64,000 bases of DNA from Flavobacterium resistens (lineage in GTDB: Bacteria; Bacteroidota; Bacteroidia; Flavobacteriales; Flavobacteriaceae). The stretch's first letter is position 1. Every line of letters begins with the position of its first letter. The position numbers and the translations under genes are program-made. Shown piece after piece: positions 39,430 to 47,864 of this stretch. The notes beneath the pieces were generated by a model. That model saw only the letters and a list, made by a program, of their open reading frames with translations, was not told the origin of the DNA and searched no databases. The stretch covers positions 372,001 through 436,000 of the forward strand of contig NZ_FXTA01000001.1 in NCBI RefSeq assembly GCF_900182645.1. The letters are read 5' to 3'.

Positions 39430-39573
39430 CGAATTTTATGCATTTAATTTGATTTTTGGGAATTGTTTTAAAACCTTCAGAAGCCAACTTTATTCATTTA
39501 GGATTTTAACTTTTTTAGGAATATTTTAAGAATTAAATTTAGAGAATTCTTGAAAGCCAAATTTTAATAACTC

Positions 39574-39595
39574 GTTCCATTTTATAAAATGGAAC
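39574..39595. promoter_or_regulatory. Operator-like 22-bp dyad, copy 2 (efflux operon / BamA-like gene)
   Basis: A perfect 22-bp palindrome GTTCCA-TTTTATAAAA-TGGAAC (24 bp counting the flanking C and G). It lies 145 bases upstream of the TolC start and 93 bases upstream of the divergent BamA-like gene. It has the same half-sites and N10 spacing as the other copies. A stem-only terminator role is unlikely because it lies between divergent starts. Confidence 0.7.
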
Positions 39596-39687
39596 GTCTT
39601 AAATACCTCTTAAGTTTCACGAAAAATAAATTGGTTTTAATTTAGATGTCAAACAATTAGCCGTAACGACCTCATCTCTAAAATCAC

Positions 39688-40761
39688 ATGCAAAAGACTC
39701 TTTTTATTACACTTCTTTTACTTAGTTTTTCATGCTCTTGGGCACAGGAAAAAACAACTGATAGCACTAAAACTTCGAAAGCTAAAAGCAAAAACATTGA
39801 CTTTAATATAATGCCATATATCAGTTATAACAGAACTTTGGACTTTATGTTTGGAGCAATTCCGATGATGATGTATAAAACAGATCAAACTGACACCATT
39901 TCGCCAAAATCGCTCTCTGGCCTAACCGCTATTTATACAACAAATAAATCCTATTTTGTATGCTCTTTCAACAAATGGCATTTCAATGAAGACAAATGGC
40001 GGGCTCAACTTTTTGCTATGACCGGAAATCAAAATTCGCAATTTTTCATGGATGATTTTGATGCTCCTACTTTTTATGATTATAGTACTAAAACAACTTT
40101 AATAAGTGTGAGTTTACTGCGAAAAATCTTCAAATCATTTTACGGAGGTCTTGGCTATACTTATGCGCATTATGACACCACTTATCAAGATGATATTCAG
40201 CCCGCTTCTACCTCACACACAAACGGATTGCAAACAATTTTGCTCTATGATACCCGAGATGCAATTTATTATCCAACCAAAGGAAATAAAATAAGAGCAA
40301 GATGGATCAGTTATCCTGAATGGTTTGGAAATGAAGTCAATGCCAATAAAATTATCTCTGAATATAATTCCTATTTTTCTGTACGAAATAAAACGGATGT
40401 AATTGCAGCGCGTTTTGCCGGCAAATTTGGATTAGGAAATATTGCTTTTGAACAGCAGGTAACAATTGGTAACGATGATATCAGAGGCTATTCTGAAGGA
40501 AAATACCGTGGTGACGGACTTATGGCGATACAAGGCGAATACAGATATAATTTTCATAAAAGAATGGGCGTTGTTGGTTTTGCCGGAGTCGCAACAATTT
40601 ATGGATCTGATACACCTAGTTTTGACTGGAAATTATATCCCGGCGCTGGCGTAGGTTACCGATACAGAGCATTCAAAAATGAAAAATTTAATGTGGGACT
40701 CGATGGCGCGGTAGGAAAAGGTGATTGGGGAATTTATTTTAGAATTGGAGAGGCTTTCTAA
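39688..40761 (+). CDS. BamA/TamA-like outer-membrane barrel protein (no POTRA)
   Basis: The 357-residue precursor has a signal peptide (about 1-19, ending CSWAQ), a short polar linker rich in Lys/Ser/Thr and a 16-strand-type barrel of the surface-antigen (Omp85) family. Typical elements are LLYDTRDAIYYPTKGNKIRARW and GNDDIRGYSEGKYRGDGLMAIQGEYRYNF, the latter corresponding to the conserved (V/I)RGY loop, and a C-terminal Phe. No POTRA domain is present, so it resembles the stand-alone BamA-like barrels common in Bacteroidota. It is transcribed divergently from the efflux operon and converges with the ZIP gene. Confidence 0.88.
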   Translation: MQKTLFITLLLLSFSCSWAQEKTTDSTKTSKAKSKNIDFNIMPYISYNRTLDFMFGAIPMMMYKTDQTDTISPKSLSGLTAIYTTNKSYFVCSFNKWHFNEDKWRAQLFAMTGNQNSQFFMDDFDAPTFYDYSTKTTLISVSLLRKIFKSFYGGLGYTYAHYDTTYQDDIQPASTSHTNGLQTILLYDTRDAIYYPTKGNKIRARWISYPEWFGNEVNANKIISEYNSYFSVRNKTDVIAARFAGKFGLGNIAFEQQVTIGNDDIRGYSEGKYRGDGLMAIQGEYRYNFHKRMGVVGFAGVATIYGSDTPSFDWKLYPGAGVGYRYRAFKNEKFNVGLDGAVGKGDWGIYFRIGEAF

Positions 40762-40772
40762 AAAGCTCAAAA

Positions 40773-41516
40773 TCAATGCACCATATTTTCGTAAACCACA
40801 ACACAAACTGAAACAAAAAAACCAATTACAGTATACACTCCAGCCGATTTGTGTCCGTGTTCATATGCCTCCGGAATCATTGAATTAGCGAGCATCATCA
40901 AGATAGCGCCGCCAGCAAAAGCTTGAATAAAGGAAAGCCATTCATTTGAGGCATCACCAAAAAATGCATATCCGGCCAAAGAAGCCAAAGCACATAAAAC
41001 CGTAATAAATATCCAAAGTGAAATAATTTTTAGATTGCTCCAATTTCCTTTTTTCATTCCTGATGAACCGGCAATAGCTTCAGGCAGATTTGAGATAAAA
41101 ACCGCAACAAGCATTGCCAAACTTCCTGTTTCATTTTTGAAAAAACCTAAACCTATAATTATTGATTCTGGAATTCCATCGAGAATAATGGCCAAAACCA
41201 TTGGAACAATTAAATTTGATTCTTTTGCCGCACCAAGTTGCAAACGGTTTTTAGCTCCAAAATGACCGATAAGCCTGTCTGCTCCATAAAACAACAACGC
41301 TCCGCCAAAAAAACCAAAAGCTGGATAATTAGTGCCTCTTCCAAGTTTTACCGCTTCAAAAATCAATTCATAAGAAATGGCCGAAATCAAAGTTCCTGCT
41401 CCAAAACCCATAATTTTTCCGATAAGACGATTGCTTAAATTAAACCGAATGGCAATAATCCCTCCCAGAATTAAAGAAGATGTCGCTAATAAACCCATTA
41501 AAAAAGCCTGCGCCAT
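40773..41516 (-). CDS. ZIP family metal transporter
   Basis: The 247-residue protein has about eight membrane helices. The two signature helices read VLAIILDGIPESIIIGLGF and FISNLPEAIAGSSGM. The PE pairs are conserved, but the His residues that precede them in ZupT-like proteins are Asp and Ser. It would move divalent metal such as zinc across the inner membrane; the altered ligands leave specificity open. Its start is 47 bases from an 11-bp inverted repeat (41563-41597) that could be an operator. It converges with the BamA-like gene with only 11 bases between stops. Confidence 0.86.
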   Translation of the reverse strand: MAQAFLMGLLATSSLILGGIIAIRFNLSNRLIGKIMGFGAGTLISAISYELIFEAVKLGRGTNYPAFGFFGGALLFYGADRLIGHFGAKNRLQLGAAKESNLIVPMVLAIILDGIPESIIIGLGFFKNETGSLAMLVAVFISNLPEAIAGSSGMKKGNWSNLKIISLWIFITVLCALASLAGYAFFGDASNEWLSFIQAFAGGAILMMLANSMIPEAYEHGHKSAGVYTVIGFFVSVCVVVYENMVH

Positions 41517-41562
41517 AGTAATTGCTTAAAATTCAAGTTACTTGATTGTAAAGATAGCTTCA

Positions 41563-41597
41563 TAGGTTTTATTTTAAACCCCAAATAATAAAACCTA
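41563..41597. repeat. Inverted repeat upstream of the ZIP gene
   Basis: TAGGTTTTATT (41563-41573) and its exact complement (41587-41597) are separated by 13 bases. It lies 47-81 bases upstream of the ZIP start, where an operator or leader hairpin could sit. No T-run follows on either strand, so a terminator is unlikely. Confidence 0.5.
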
Positions 41598-41710
41598 CTA
41601 GGCCATCATTAACTAAACCAATTATAAAAAAAAACGAAACAATAATTAAAGTGCTATAAGGGGCAACTAATTCTTTATCTGAATAATGAATTTAAAATAT
41701 AGCTCAAAAA

Positions 41711-41757
41711 TTGAGTATTGGCCTATTCTTCCGATAAGAAAACAATCCAATACTCAA
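41711..41757 (-). terminator. Terminator downstream of the asparaginase gene
   Basis: An 11-bp perfect stem (TTGAGTATTGG with complement) with a 25-nt loop is followed on the minus strand by TTTTTG. It lies 23 bases after the ansB stop. Confidence 0.65.
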
Positions 41758-41779
41758 CAATTCTTTATTCTCGAAATTC

Positions 41780-42847
41780 TTAATATTCCAAAAATATTTT
41801 TTGAAGCTCATCTAGTTTTCGAGGCTTCAGCAAAGCTACTGTCAATAAAATTCTCGCCTTTTGCGGATTTAATCCATATGAAGCAATAAGCCCTAATTCA
41901 TCATCATTGCATTCTACATTTCGCCCAACTATTCCAGTTGCCACACGTGTACTTCTTACCACAATAATTCCTTTTTTACTGGCTCTGGCACAGGCATCGA
42001 GCGATGCTTTATTCATATTTCCGTTTCCAACTCCCGCAATTACAATTCCTTTGGCTCCTTTTTCAATCGAAGCATCGATTAAATCCGGTTTCATATCAGC
42101 ATCAGCATAAATAATATCTACGCGCGGAAAAGAAGTCACACCTTTTACATCAAATTCTGAAGTCTTTCCAAATTTTTGATCAGGATAATGGTAAAAATCA
42201 TTTACTCCATAAGCAGTTGTTCCGATAAGTCCGCGTATTGGTGACATAAAAGTCTGAACAGCTGTAGTACTTACTTTCGTTAATGATTGAGCAGAATGTA
42301 TCCAGTCGTTCATTACTAAAAGCACACCGTGGCCTTTTGCATTAGGATCTGCTGCAACGGCAATTGCGTTGTATAAATTCAAAGGTCCATCTGCACTAAT
42401 TGCTGTTGAAGGACGCATAGAACCAACAAGAACTACTGGTTTATCTGTTTTCACAACTAGATTTAAAAAATAAGCAGTTTCCTCCATAGTATCTGTTCCG
42501 TGTGTAATTACGAAGCCATCTACATCTTTGCTCGAAGCCAATTCATTAATTCTGTTTGCAACTTTCATCATAATTTCAAATGACATATCCTGAGAGCCAA
42601 CATTCGCAATCTGCTCACCTTTTATATCTGCCAATTTCAATGCATCTGGAACTGCGTTTACCATTGCATCAATAGTAACCTGACCGGATGTATATCCTGA
42701 TTGTACGCCGCTTTTAGCTGCTCCGGCAATTGTACCTCCGGTTGCCAAAATAAGAACTTTAGGCTTTGCCTGTCCAAACATGCTGATACTTAGTGACAAC
42801 ATCACCAAAAGAAGCATTCCTTTATAAAAATTTATATTTGATTTCAT
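41780..42847 (-). CDS. ansB: Type II L-asparaginase, exported
   Basis: The 355-residue precursor has a signal peptide (about 1-26, ending SMFGQA). The catalytic segments are LATGGTIAGAAKSG (nucleophile Thr near 38) and VDGFVITHGTDTMEETAYFL (Thr-Asp pair near 118), and VGSMRPSTAISADGPLNL follows. It hydrolyses L-asparagine to aspartate and ammonia in the periplasm. The aspartase gene lies 23 bases upstream and also encodes an export signal, so the two could act in sequence on external asparagine. It is the last gene of a porin-aspA-ansB operon. Confidence 0.95.
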   Translation of the reverse strand: MKSNINFYKGMLLLVMLSLSISMFGQAKPKVLILATGGTIAGAAKSGVQSGYTSGQVTIDAMVNAVPDALKLADIKGEQIANVGSQDMSFEIMMKVANRINELASSKDVDGFVITHGTDTMEETAYFLNLVVKTDKPVVLVGSMRPSTAISADGPLNLYNAIAVAADPNAKGHGVLLVMNDWIHSAQSLTKVSTTAVQTFMSPIRGLIGTTAYGVNDFYHYPDQKFGKTSEFDVKGVTSFPRVDIIYADADMKPDLIDASIEKGAKGIVIAGVGNGNMNKASLDACARASKKGIIVVRSTRVATGIVGRNVECNDDELGLIASYGLNPQKARILLTVALLKPRKLDELQKIFLEY

Positions 42848-42870
42848 ATTTTTTACTTTTTAAGTTGATG

Positions 42871-44319
42871 TTATTTTTGACCTGTTAAGCTTGCAGGATC
42901 CAAAAGTTTTTTGATTTGATCTTCTGTCAGCAATTTCTTTTCACGAATGAGCTCCAGAATTCCTTTATTTGTAGCGAGTGCTTCCTTAGCTAATTCAGTA
43001 GTTTTTTCATATCCCAATACCGGATTCAACGCAGTAACAATACCAACACTTCTTTCCATATAATGATTTAGAATGTCTTTATTTACCGTAATGCCGTCAA
43101 TACAATTTTTTCTGAATAAAGGAAAAGATTTGAAAAACAATCCTTGTGATTCCATCATTGCAATGGCTTCAATTGGTTCGTAAGCATTTAACTGCAATAA
43201 ACCGGAATGCGCTGCAAGAGTCACGGTAAGATCATTTCCCATTACTTTAAAGCAAAGCTGATTCATAAGTTCCGGCATTACCGGATTAACTTTTCCCGGC
43301 ATAATTGAAGATCCTGGCTGAAGTGCTGGTAAATTGATTTCAAAAATACCTGTACGAGGCCCGGAAGTCAGAATGATAAGATCACTACTAATTTTAGACA
43401 CCGCAACCGCCATACTTTTTAGTGCCGAAGAATACAAGACAAATCCTTGCTGGCTAGTTGTCGCTGCAATAAGATCTTTACTCATTACAATCGGTTTTCC
43501 TGTGATTTTTGCCAAATGTGTTGCAACCTTTTCTGCATAGCCCGGCGAAGCTGTAATTCCTGTTCCAATGGCAGTTGCACCCATATTTTGCTCACATAAA
43601 AAGACTTCAACTTTGCGCAACGTATTCACTTCAGCATCTAGCTGATTTCCAAAAGCGTGAAACTCCTGTCCAACGGTCATTGGAACAGCATCCTGCCCTT
43701 CTGTACGTCCCATTTTTAAGACATCTTTGAACTCGTCTCCTTTTTTATGAAAGGCCTGAGCAAGCAAATCTGCTTCTTTTACAAGTTTATCATTATGAAG
43801 TAATAATGCCACTTTTATCGCTGTTGGATAAACATCATTTGTAGATTGTCCCATGTTTAAATCATCATGAGGTTCTATGTATTGATATTCTCCTTTTTTA
43901 TGACCACTCATTTCTAAAGCGATATTAGCAAGAACTTCATTTACGTTCATATTTGCCGATGTTCCCGCCCCGCCTTGATACAAATCAACAAGAAACTGAT
44001 CGTGGTATTTTCCGTCAATGACAGCCTGACAAGCTTTTTCGATTGCCCCAAGTCGGTCTTTTTTAAGTCGGCCAACATCAGCGTTAGCTCTGGCGGCAGC
44101 TAATTTTACCATTGCAAAAGCTCTAACATAATCTGGGTAAAATTGTGTTGTCATTCCGCTAATTTGGAAATTCTCTAACGCACGAGCCGTTTGGACTCCA
44201 TAATAAGCATTTGCGGGAATTTGTTTATCGCCCAAAAGATCTTTTTCAGTTCGAGTTTGAGCTTGTAGAGAGGTAATACACAAACCGCACAGTAGTATGT
44301 ATTGTATTTTTTTATACAT
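42871..44319 (-). CDS. aspA: Aspartate ammonia-lyase with N-terminal export signal
   Basis: The 482-residue protein matches AspA of the fumarase/aspartase superfamily. It has the opening EKDLLGDKQIPANAYYGVQTARALENF, GQSTNDVYPTAIKVAL, and the mobile active-site loop signature GSSIMPGKVNPVMPE (near 340). It splits aspartate into fumarate and ammonia. Unlike cytosolic AspA, it carries a 21-residue signal peptide (MYKKIQYILLCGLCITSLQAQ) directly before the normal N-terminus, so a periplasmic location is predicted. It is flanked by a DcaP-type porin gene (49-base gap) and by exported asparaginase. The pathway would turn asparagine entering the periplasm into fumarate plus two ammonia. Confidence 0.95.
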   Translation of the reverse strand: MYKKIQYILLCGLCITSLQAQTRTEKDLLGDKQIPANAYYGVQTARALENFQISGMTTQFYPDYVRAFAMVKLAAARANADVGRLKKDRLGAIEKACQAVIDGKYHDQFLVDLYQGGAGTSANMNVNEVLANIALEMSGHKKGEYQYIEPHDDLNMGQSTNDVYPTAIKVALLLHNDKLVKEADLLAQAFHKKGDEFKDVLKMGRTEGQDAVPMTVGQEFHAFGNQLDAEVNTLRKVEVFLCEQNMGATAIGTGITASPGYAEKVATHLAKITGKPIVMSKDLIAATTSQQGFVLYSSALKSMAVAVSKISSDLIILTSGPRTGIFEINLPALQPGSSIMPGKVNPVMPELMNQLCFKVMGNDLTVTLAAHSGLLQLNAYEPIEAIAMMESQGLFFKSFPLFRKNCIDGITVNKDILNHYMERSVGIVTALNPVLGYEKTTELAKEALATNKGILELIREKKLLTEDQIKKLLDPASLTGQK

Positions 44320-44368
44320 GTTTTCTATTTTTTTGTTTTATTTGGTAACGTTAAAAAGCTATCAAATC

Positions 44369-45592
44369 TTAATTTTTTCTGTAGAATGTTTCTGAGAAAT
44401 TGTATTTAAATGAAAATTGCACTTTTGTAATCGAAGTACTCCAGCCATCTCTAAAATTATCGCGATCTCCCCACTGAAACTCACCTCCAACCAAACAGTT
44501 TTTTGCTGGAGAATAAAGTACATTCGCTATAATGTATTGCCCTTTTTTGAAAGCATCATTAGTCATTGCGTTAGAGTTATCAATATCGATCATTGAGTAT
44601 CCAAATGAACTTGTGAATTTGTCATTCCAGGAATGATCAAGAAAAGCAACTATTCCAAGCAAAGGAAGGGCAACACCTTTTATAGGTTTTGTCGGATTCC
44701 CCGTGTTTTCAATTCCGATATCAACAGGAGCATCATTCATGTAATTCTGAATACCTTCTCCGTAAACGACCTGACCTCTGAAAACATCATTTTTTCCAAA
44801 TTTGACATTTGTACTCAAATTTAACCCCCATCCAACGGCATCTCCTGATAAATCGTATTGATCATTGTTTTGATCTTTCCACTCTATTTTTCTCACAATC
44901 CCAGCTAATTCAAGATAACCCCAGTTGAATGCATGGCGATATTCTGCAGATAAATCTGGAAAAGGAAATCTTGCATTTACTCCCTGAAGCTCAATACGAT
45001 CAGCATAAATCCCTTGATCAGCACTTGCTCCTGGTCTTTCTAATGCAATAGTTAAACGGGTATCGCCTTGAATTGGCATATAACGAATTTGGATATTTCG
45101 GAAAAAGACCATTCCAGTTGGTCCCCAGTATTCCAATGTATTAGGAAATACATCAATATCCATGAATGGACTCCAGGTTTGCCCAGCTCCAAACTTTCCT
45201 AATTCAGCGTAAGCGTGGCGCAAACGAAAAGTGGTTTGTCCGGCATCAACTCCGGTTCCGAACAATTCAAATTCAAAATGAGTTTTTAATTCTCCCATTC
45301 CGGTATCAAAATAATTTTTTATACCGAATCTTGTCTGACGTACAGAAGCGTAGTAGTTTCCATCAACGCCATATTGATCTTTGTAAGAGGGCAATTTAGT
45401 AGGTCTAACAACATCATACCAATCAGACTGAATTTGATTAAAATTATAGCCCACATCGGTCATGATAAATCCGTAGATTTCCATGCTTTTTTTGGCTCCA
45501 TCATCCTGACCATGCATGAGGTTTATGGTCAGAAAACAAATTAAAATGGTCAGATACCTAATCTTAACCAGATTTAAAAACTTTTTTTTCAT
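44369..45592 (-). CDS. DcaP-like outer-membrane porin
   Basis: The 407-residue precursor has a signal peptide (about 1-28) and a barrel beginning MEIYGFIMTDVGYNFNQIQSDWYDVVRPTKLP. Family features are ASVRQTRFGIKNYFDTGMGELKTHFEFELFG, the AELGKFGAGQTWSPFMD loop and a terminal aromatic-rich strand (FSFKYNFSETFYRKN). DcaP porins are trimeric channels for acidic solutes such as dicarboxylates. Heading the aspartase-asparaginase operon, it probably admits asparagine/aspartate or releases fumarate; this is inference. A 22-bp dyad lies about 290 bases upstream. Confidence 0.85.
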   Translation of the reverse strand: MKKKFLNLVKIRYLTILICFLTINLMHGQDDGAKKSMEIYGFIMTDVGYNFNQIQSDWYDVVRPTKLPSYKDQYGVDGNYYASVRQTRFGIKNYFDTGMGELKTHFEFELFGTGVDAGQTTFRLRHAYAELGKFGAGQTWSPFMDIDVFPNTLEYWGPTGMVFFRNIQIRYMPIQGDTRLTIALERPGASADQGIYADRIELQGVNARFPFPDLSAEYRHAFNWGYLELAGIVRKIEWKDQNNDQYDLSGDAVGWGLNLSTNVKFGKNDVFRGQVVYGEGIQNYMNDAPVDIGIENTGNPTKPIKGVALPLLGIVAFLDHSWNDKFTSSFGYSMIDIDNSNAMTNDAFKKGQYIIANVLYSPAKNCLVGGEFQWGDRDNFRDGWSTSITKVQFSFKYNFSETFYRKN

Positions 45593-45883
45593 AATGATTA
45601 TAGTTTAAAATTGTTTGTTTAATAATAATGAACTAAAACTTATCTCTTATGGGGTAAAAGTCTGGCTGATATTTCTAGGAACTAGGCATTTAAAAAAAGG
45701 ATTTGCAACGGTATTTTATGAAGCGGCGTTTACAAAATTTCTTTTAATTTTTTTTTCATTTCATGTAGTAGTCAACTTTAAAACAAAAATTAACACACTA
45801 ATTTACAAGTAGTTGCATTTAAAGATTTATGTTAAATAAAAGATAAAATTACGAAGTAAATTCATATAAGAATACATTTTTTT

Positions 45884-45905
45884 GTTTCATATTATAACTT
45901 GAAAC
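45884..45905. promoter_or_regulatory. Operator-like 22-bp dyad, copy 3 (porin-aspA-ansB operon)
   Basis: GTTTCA-TATTATAACT-TGAAAC, sharing half-sites and N10 spacing with copies at 15069, 39574 and 46594. It lies 292 bases upstream of the porin ATG; no gene other than that operon reads away from it on the minus strand. Confidence 0.6.
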
Positions 45906-46104
45906 ATCTTAAAAAGTATACTGATTTTTAAGTTCATATACCGCAAAGCACTGCAAATAGTGGCAATTTTAAAAAACAGATAAAAAAAAGCACTATGTCT
46001 CAAAAAACACACCTTAAACAATAGTTAAAGACAGGGATTAATTTTATGCCCTTCGTTCCGAAAAAAAATTAAACTTTTTTAATTGGAAAATCTTAAAAAA
46101 AAGA

Positions 46105-46132
46105 AAATCTCATTTCAATTGAAATGAGATTT
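46105..46132 (-). terminator. Terminator of the small conserved gene
   Basis: A 12-bp perfect stem (AAATCTCATTTC and complement) with an AATT loop, followed on the minus strand by a T-rich run. It lies 45 bases after the stop at 46177. Confidence 0.85.
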
Positions 46133-46176
46133 CACAACTTACTAATTAAATAAACTAAACAAACTTCTATGAATTC

Positions 46177-46428
46177 TTATTTTTTATCCCATCCATTTCT
46201 TATCAAATAAATCAAGATTTCTTCTTCTAATTCTTTAGCCAGGTTTTCGGCTTCCAATTTATATTGAAAGTATTTTTCAAATTTCTTCTTATACTTCTCT
46301 GTTTTAAGCATATTGGAACAATAGTCATCGCAGATCGTTTTAAAATTATCATCTACCAAATACAAAACCTTTAACGATTCTAAGTATTCTGAAAATTTTA
46401 AATTATATAACTCTTTGGGAACAGACAT
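46177..46428 (-). CDS. Small conserved helical protein of unknown function
   Basis: The 83-residue cytoplasmic protein starts at ATG 46428; a TTG three codons upstream is less likely. It is all-helical and charged, with the core LESLKVLYLVDDNFKTICDDYCSNM followed by a Lys-rich helix and KELEEEILIYLIRNGWDKK. Small bacterial proteins with this pattern (LY-x-DD-F-x-x-IC-x-DY then a coiled coil) are familiar as uncharacterised. The gene stands alone: a dyad about 165 bases upstream and its own terminator mark it as monocistronic. Confidence 0.75.
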   Translation of the reverse strand: MSVPKELYNLKFSEYLESLKVLYLVDDNFKTICDDYCSNMLKTEKYKKKFEKYFQYKLEAENLAKELEEEILIYLIRNGWDKK

Positions 46429-46593
46429 ACGATACAATTTATAAAATTAAATGAATTCTGATTTTACTGACTTTTGAAAACCAACTTCTTTTATAAGAAA
46501 CTAAAAAACTGTATTTCAACATTATGCACTCTTATCAAAGTATAAAGTTAAGAAGCAATAAATTTTAAAATATCTTTTTTCTATCGCAAGTCT

Positions 46594-46615
46594 GTTCCAT
46601 ATTATAAAATGAAAC
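46594..46615. promoter_or_regulatory. Operator-like 22-bp dyad, copy 4 (small conserved gene)
   Basis: GTTCCA-TATTATAAAA-TGAAAC, one half-site of the GTTCCA type and the other of the TGAAAC type, linking the two variants seen in the other copies. It lies 166 bases upstream of ATG 46428. Confidence 0.6.
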
Positions 46616-46889
46616 CTAAAGTTTTTTAACAGCTTAAAATGCATCATTTTTATAAAAAGAATCTTTTAGTGTAAAAATTTTAACAATCACAAGCTAATAG
46701 CTGTATTTCAGCGTATAAACAAGTATTTGTCTATGGTAATTGAATGCTATTATTATATTTCGGCCTTAAAGTGTATTTTTTTAGAATTGTACGAATTACT
46801 TTCCGCAATCGTTTCATTTAAAAAAGCAAAATGCAACAATGACGGTCAAAATCTTAAAAAAATCTTCTTTCTCTACTCATCAAATAAAA

Positions 46890-46927
46890 AAAGACGAACA
46901 ATATCACTGTTGATATTATTCGTCTTT
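46890..46927 (-). terminator. Terminator of the metNIQ operon
   Basis: A long hairpin (AAAGACGAA-x-AATATCA paired with its complement, one internal mismatch) lies 22 bases after the metQ stop and is followed by a T-rich run on the minus strand. Confidence 0.85.
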
Positions 46928-46948
46928 CGTTATTTAGCAATTAATATA

Positions 46949-47767
46949 TTACCAGCCTTTTACTGCACCGCCTCTAAATTCGCGTTCAGCTGCTTTTTCA
47001 ACTTCTGGAGATTGAAAAGCCTGCAAAAACTGTTTTACTTTTTCTTCGTTTTTATTGTCTTCACGGCTAACCACCAAATTCACATAAGGTGATTCTTTGT
47101 CTTCAACAAATAAAGCATCTCGTGACGGAACCAATCCTGCCTGAGAAGCAAACGTATTATTGATAATCGCAATTGAAACATTTGCATCATCTAAAGCTCT
47201 TGGTAATTGTGGCGCTTCTAATTCTAATATTTTCAAGTTTTTAGGATTACTGATAATGTCTGTTACTTTTGGCAATAAGCCTACACCATCTTTCAATTTC
47301 AATAAACCATTTTTCTGCAAAAGCAATAATGAACGACCTCCGTTTGTTGGATCATTCGGGATAATAATCGTGCTTTCGTTTTTCAACTCTGAAAGGTTTT
47401 TTATTTTTTTAGAATAAGCTGCGATTGGGTAAACAAATGTTTTTCCGATGATGGCCAATTTATAGCCACGTTGTTTAGATTGTTCATCCATATATGGTTT
47501 GTGCTGAAAAGCATTTGCATCGATATCACCTTGGCTTAAAGCTTCATTTGGAATTACATAATCATTAAAAGAAACCAATTCTACTTCTAATCCAAATTTT
47601 TCTTTCGCTACTTTTTTAGCAGCTTCAGCCACTTTTAATTCTGGTCCGGCAGCAACTCCAACCTTAATAAAATGTGGATCATTCTTTTTATCATTTCCAC
47701 AATTTGATAAAACAAGTGCCAAAGCCAAAACTCCGGCAGTTTTTAAAATATCTAATTTATTTTTCAT
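46949..47767 (-). CDS. metQ: Methionine ABC transporter substrate-binding lipoprotein
   Basis: The 272-residue lipoprotein has an N-terminal signal with lipobox LSNC (Cys near 23). The NlpA/MetQ domain is recognisable by FIKVGVAAGPELKVAEAAKK, LSQGDIDANAFQHKPYMDEQ, IIPNDPTNGGRSLLLLQKNGLL and the C-terminal EREFRGGAVKGW. It captures methionine (often D- and L-forms) in the periplasm for MetNI. It is the last gene of metN-metI-metQ; the 97-base gap after metI holds heptamer repeats. Confidence 0.95.
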   Translation of the reverse strand: MKNKLDILKTAGVLALALVLSNCGNDKKNDPHFIKVGVAAGPELKVAEAAKKVAKEKFGLEVELVSFNDYVIPNEALSQGDIDANAFQHKPYMDEQSKQRGYKLAIIGKTFVYPIAAYSKKIKNLSELKNESTIIIPNDPTNGGRSLLLLQKNGLLKLKDGVGLLPKVTDIISNPKNLKILELEAPQLPRALDDANVSIAIINNTFASQAGLVPSRDALFVEDKESPYVNLVVSREDNKNEEKVKQFLQAFQSPEVEKAAEREFRGGAVKGW

Positions 47768-47792
47768 TTCTATATTAATTTTTAATGTTCAA

Positions 47793-47841
47793 TTTCAGGT
47801 TTCAAGTTTCAAGTTTCAGGTTTCAGGTTTCAGGTTTCAGG
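47793..47841. repeat. Seven tandem heptamers between metI and metQ
   Basis: TTTCAGG and TTTCAAG occur as seven uninterrupted 7-base units (order G, A, A, G, G, G, G variants), followed by degenerate AACTCAT units up to the metI stop. They lie wholly within an operon and so would be transcribed. Confidence 0.85.
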
Positions 47842-47864
47842 TTCTAACTCATAACTCATAATTC

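Larger units (their letters stand above)
45593..46176. other. 584-base intergenic region upstream of the porin operon
   Basis: It holds the dyad at 45884-45905 and the terminator at 46105-46132. A clean TTG/TANNTTTG pair was not found for the porin operon. Nothing else recognisable is present; the small frame at 45615-45812 (plus) lacks protein-like composition. Confidence 0.55.
46429..46948. other. 520-base intergenic region
   Basis: It holds dyad copy 4 (46594-46615) and the metQ terminator (46890-46927). A plus-strand frame (46727-47092) runs through the terminator and into metQ antisense and is not credible. A near-consensus TATACTTTG about 95 bases upstream of the small gene could be its -7 box, but the spacing to a TTG is poor. 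Confidence 0.5.

Noticed and set aside
39574-39595. Perfect palindrome as a transcription terminator
   Set aside because: It lies between divergent promoters, is AT-rich without a T-run, and recurs as a spaced dyad elsewhere.
41686-41889. Plus-strand 67-codon frame after the ZIP/asparaginase gap
   Set aside because: It covers the asparaginase terminator and then lies antisense to ansB; no protein-like features.
45615-45812. Plus-strand 65-codon frame in the gap upstream of the porin gene
   Set aside because: Low-complexity hydrophobic composition, no start context, and it lies in the expected promoter/leader region of the divergent operon.
46727-47092. Plus-strand 121-codon frame
   Set aside because: It runs through the metQ terminator and antisense to the metQ 3' end, is rich in Phe/Leu/Lys as expected from reversed AT-rich coding DNA, and has no start context.
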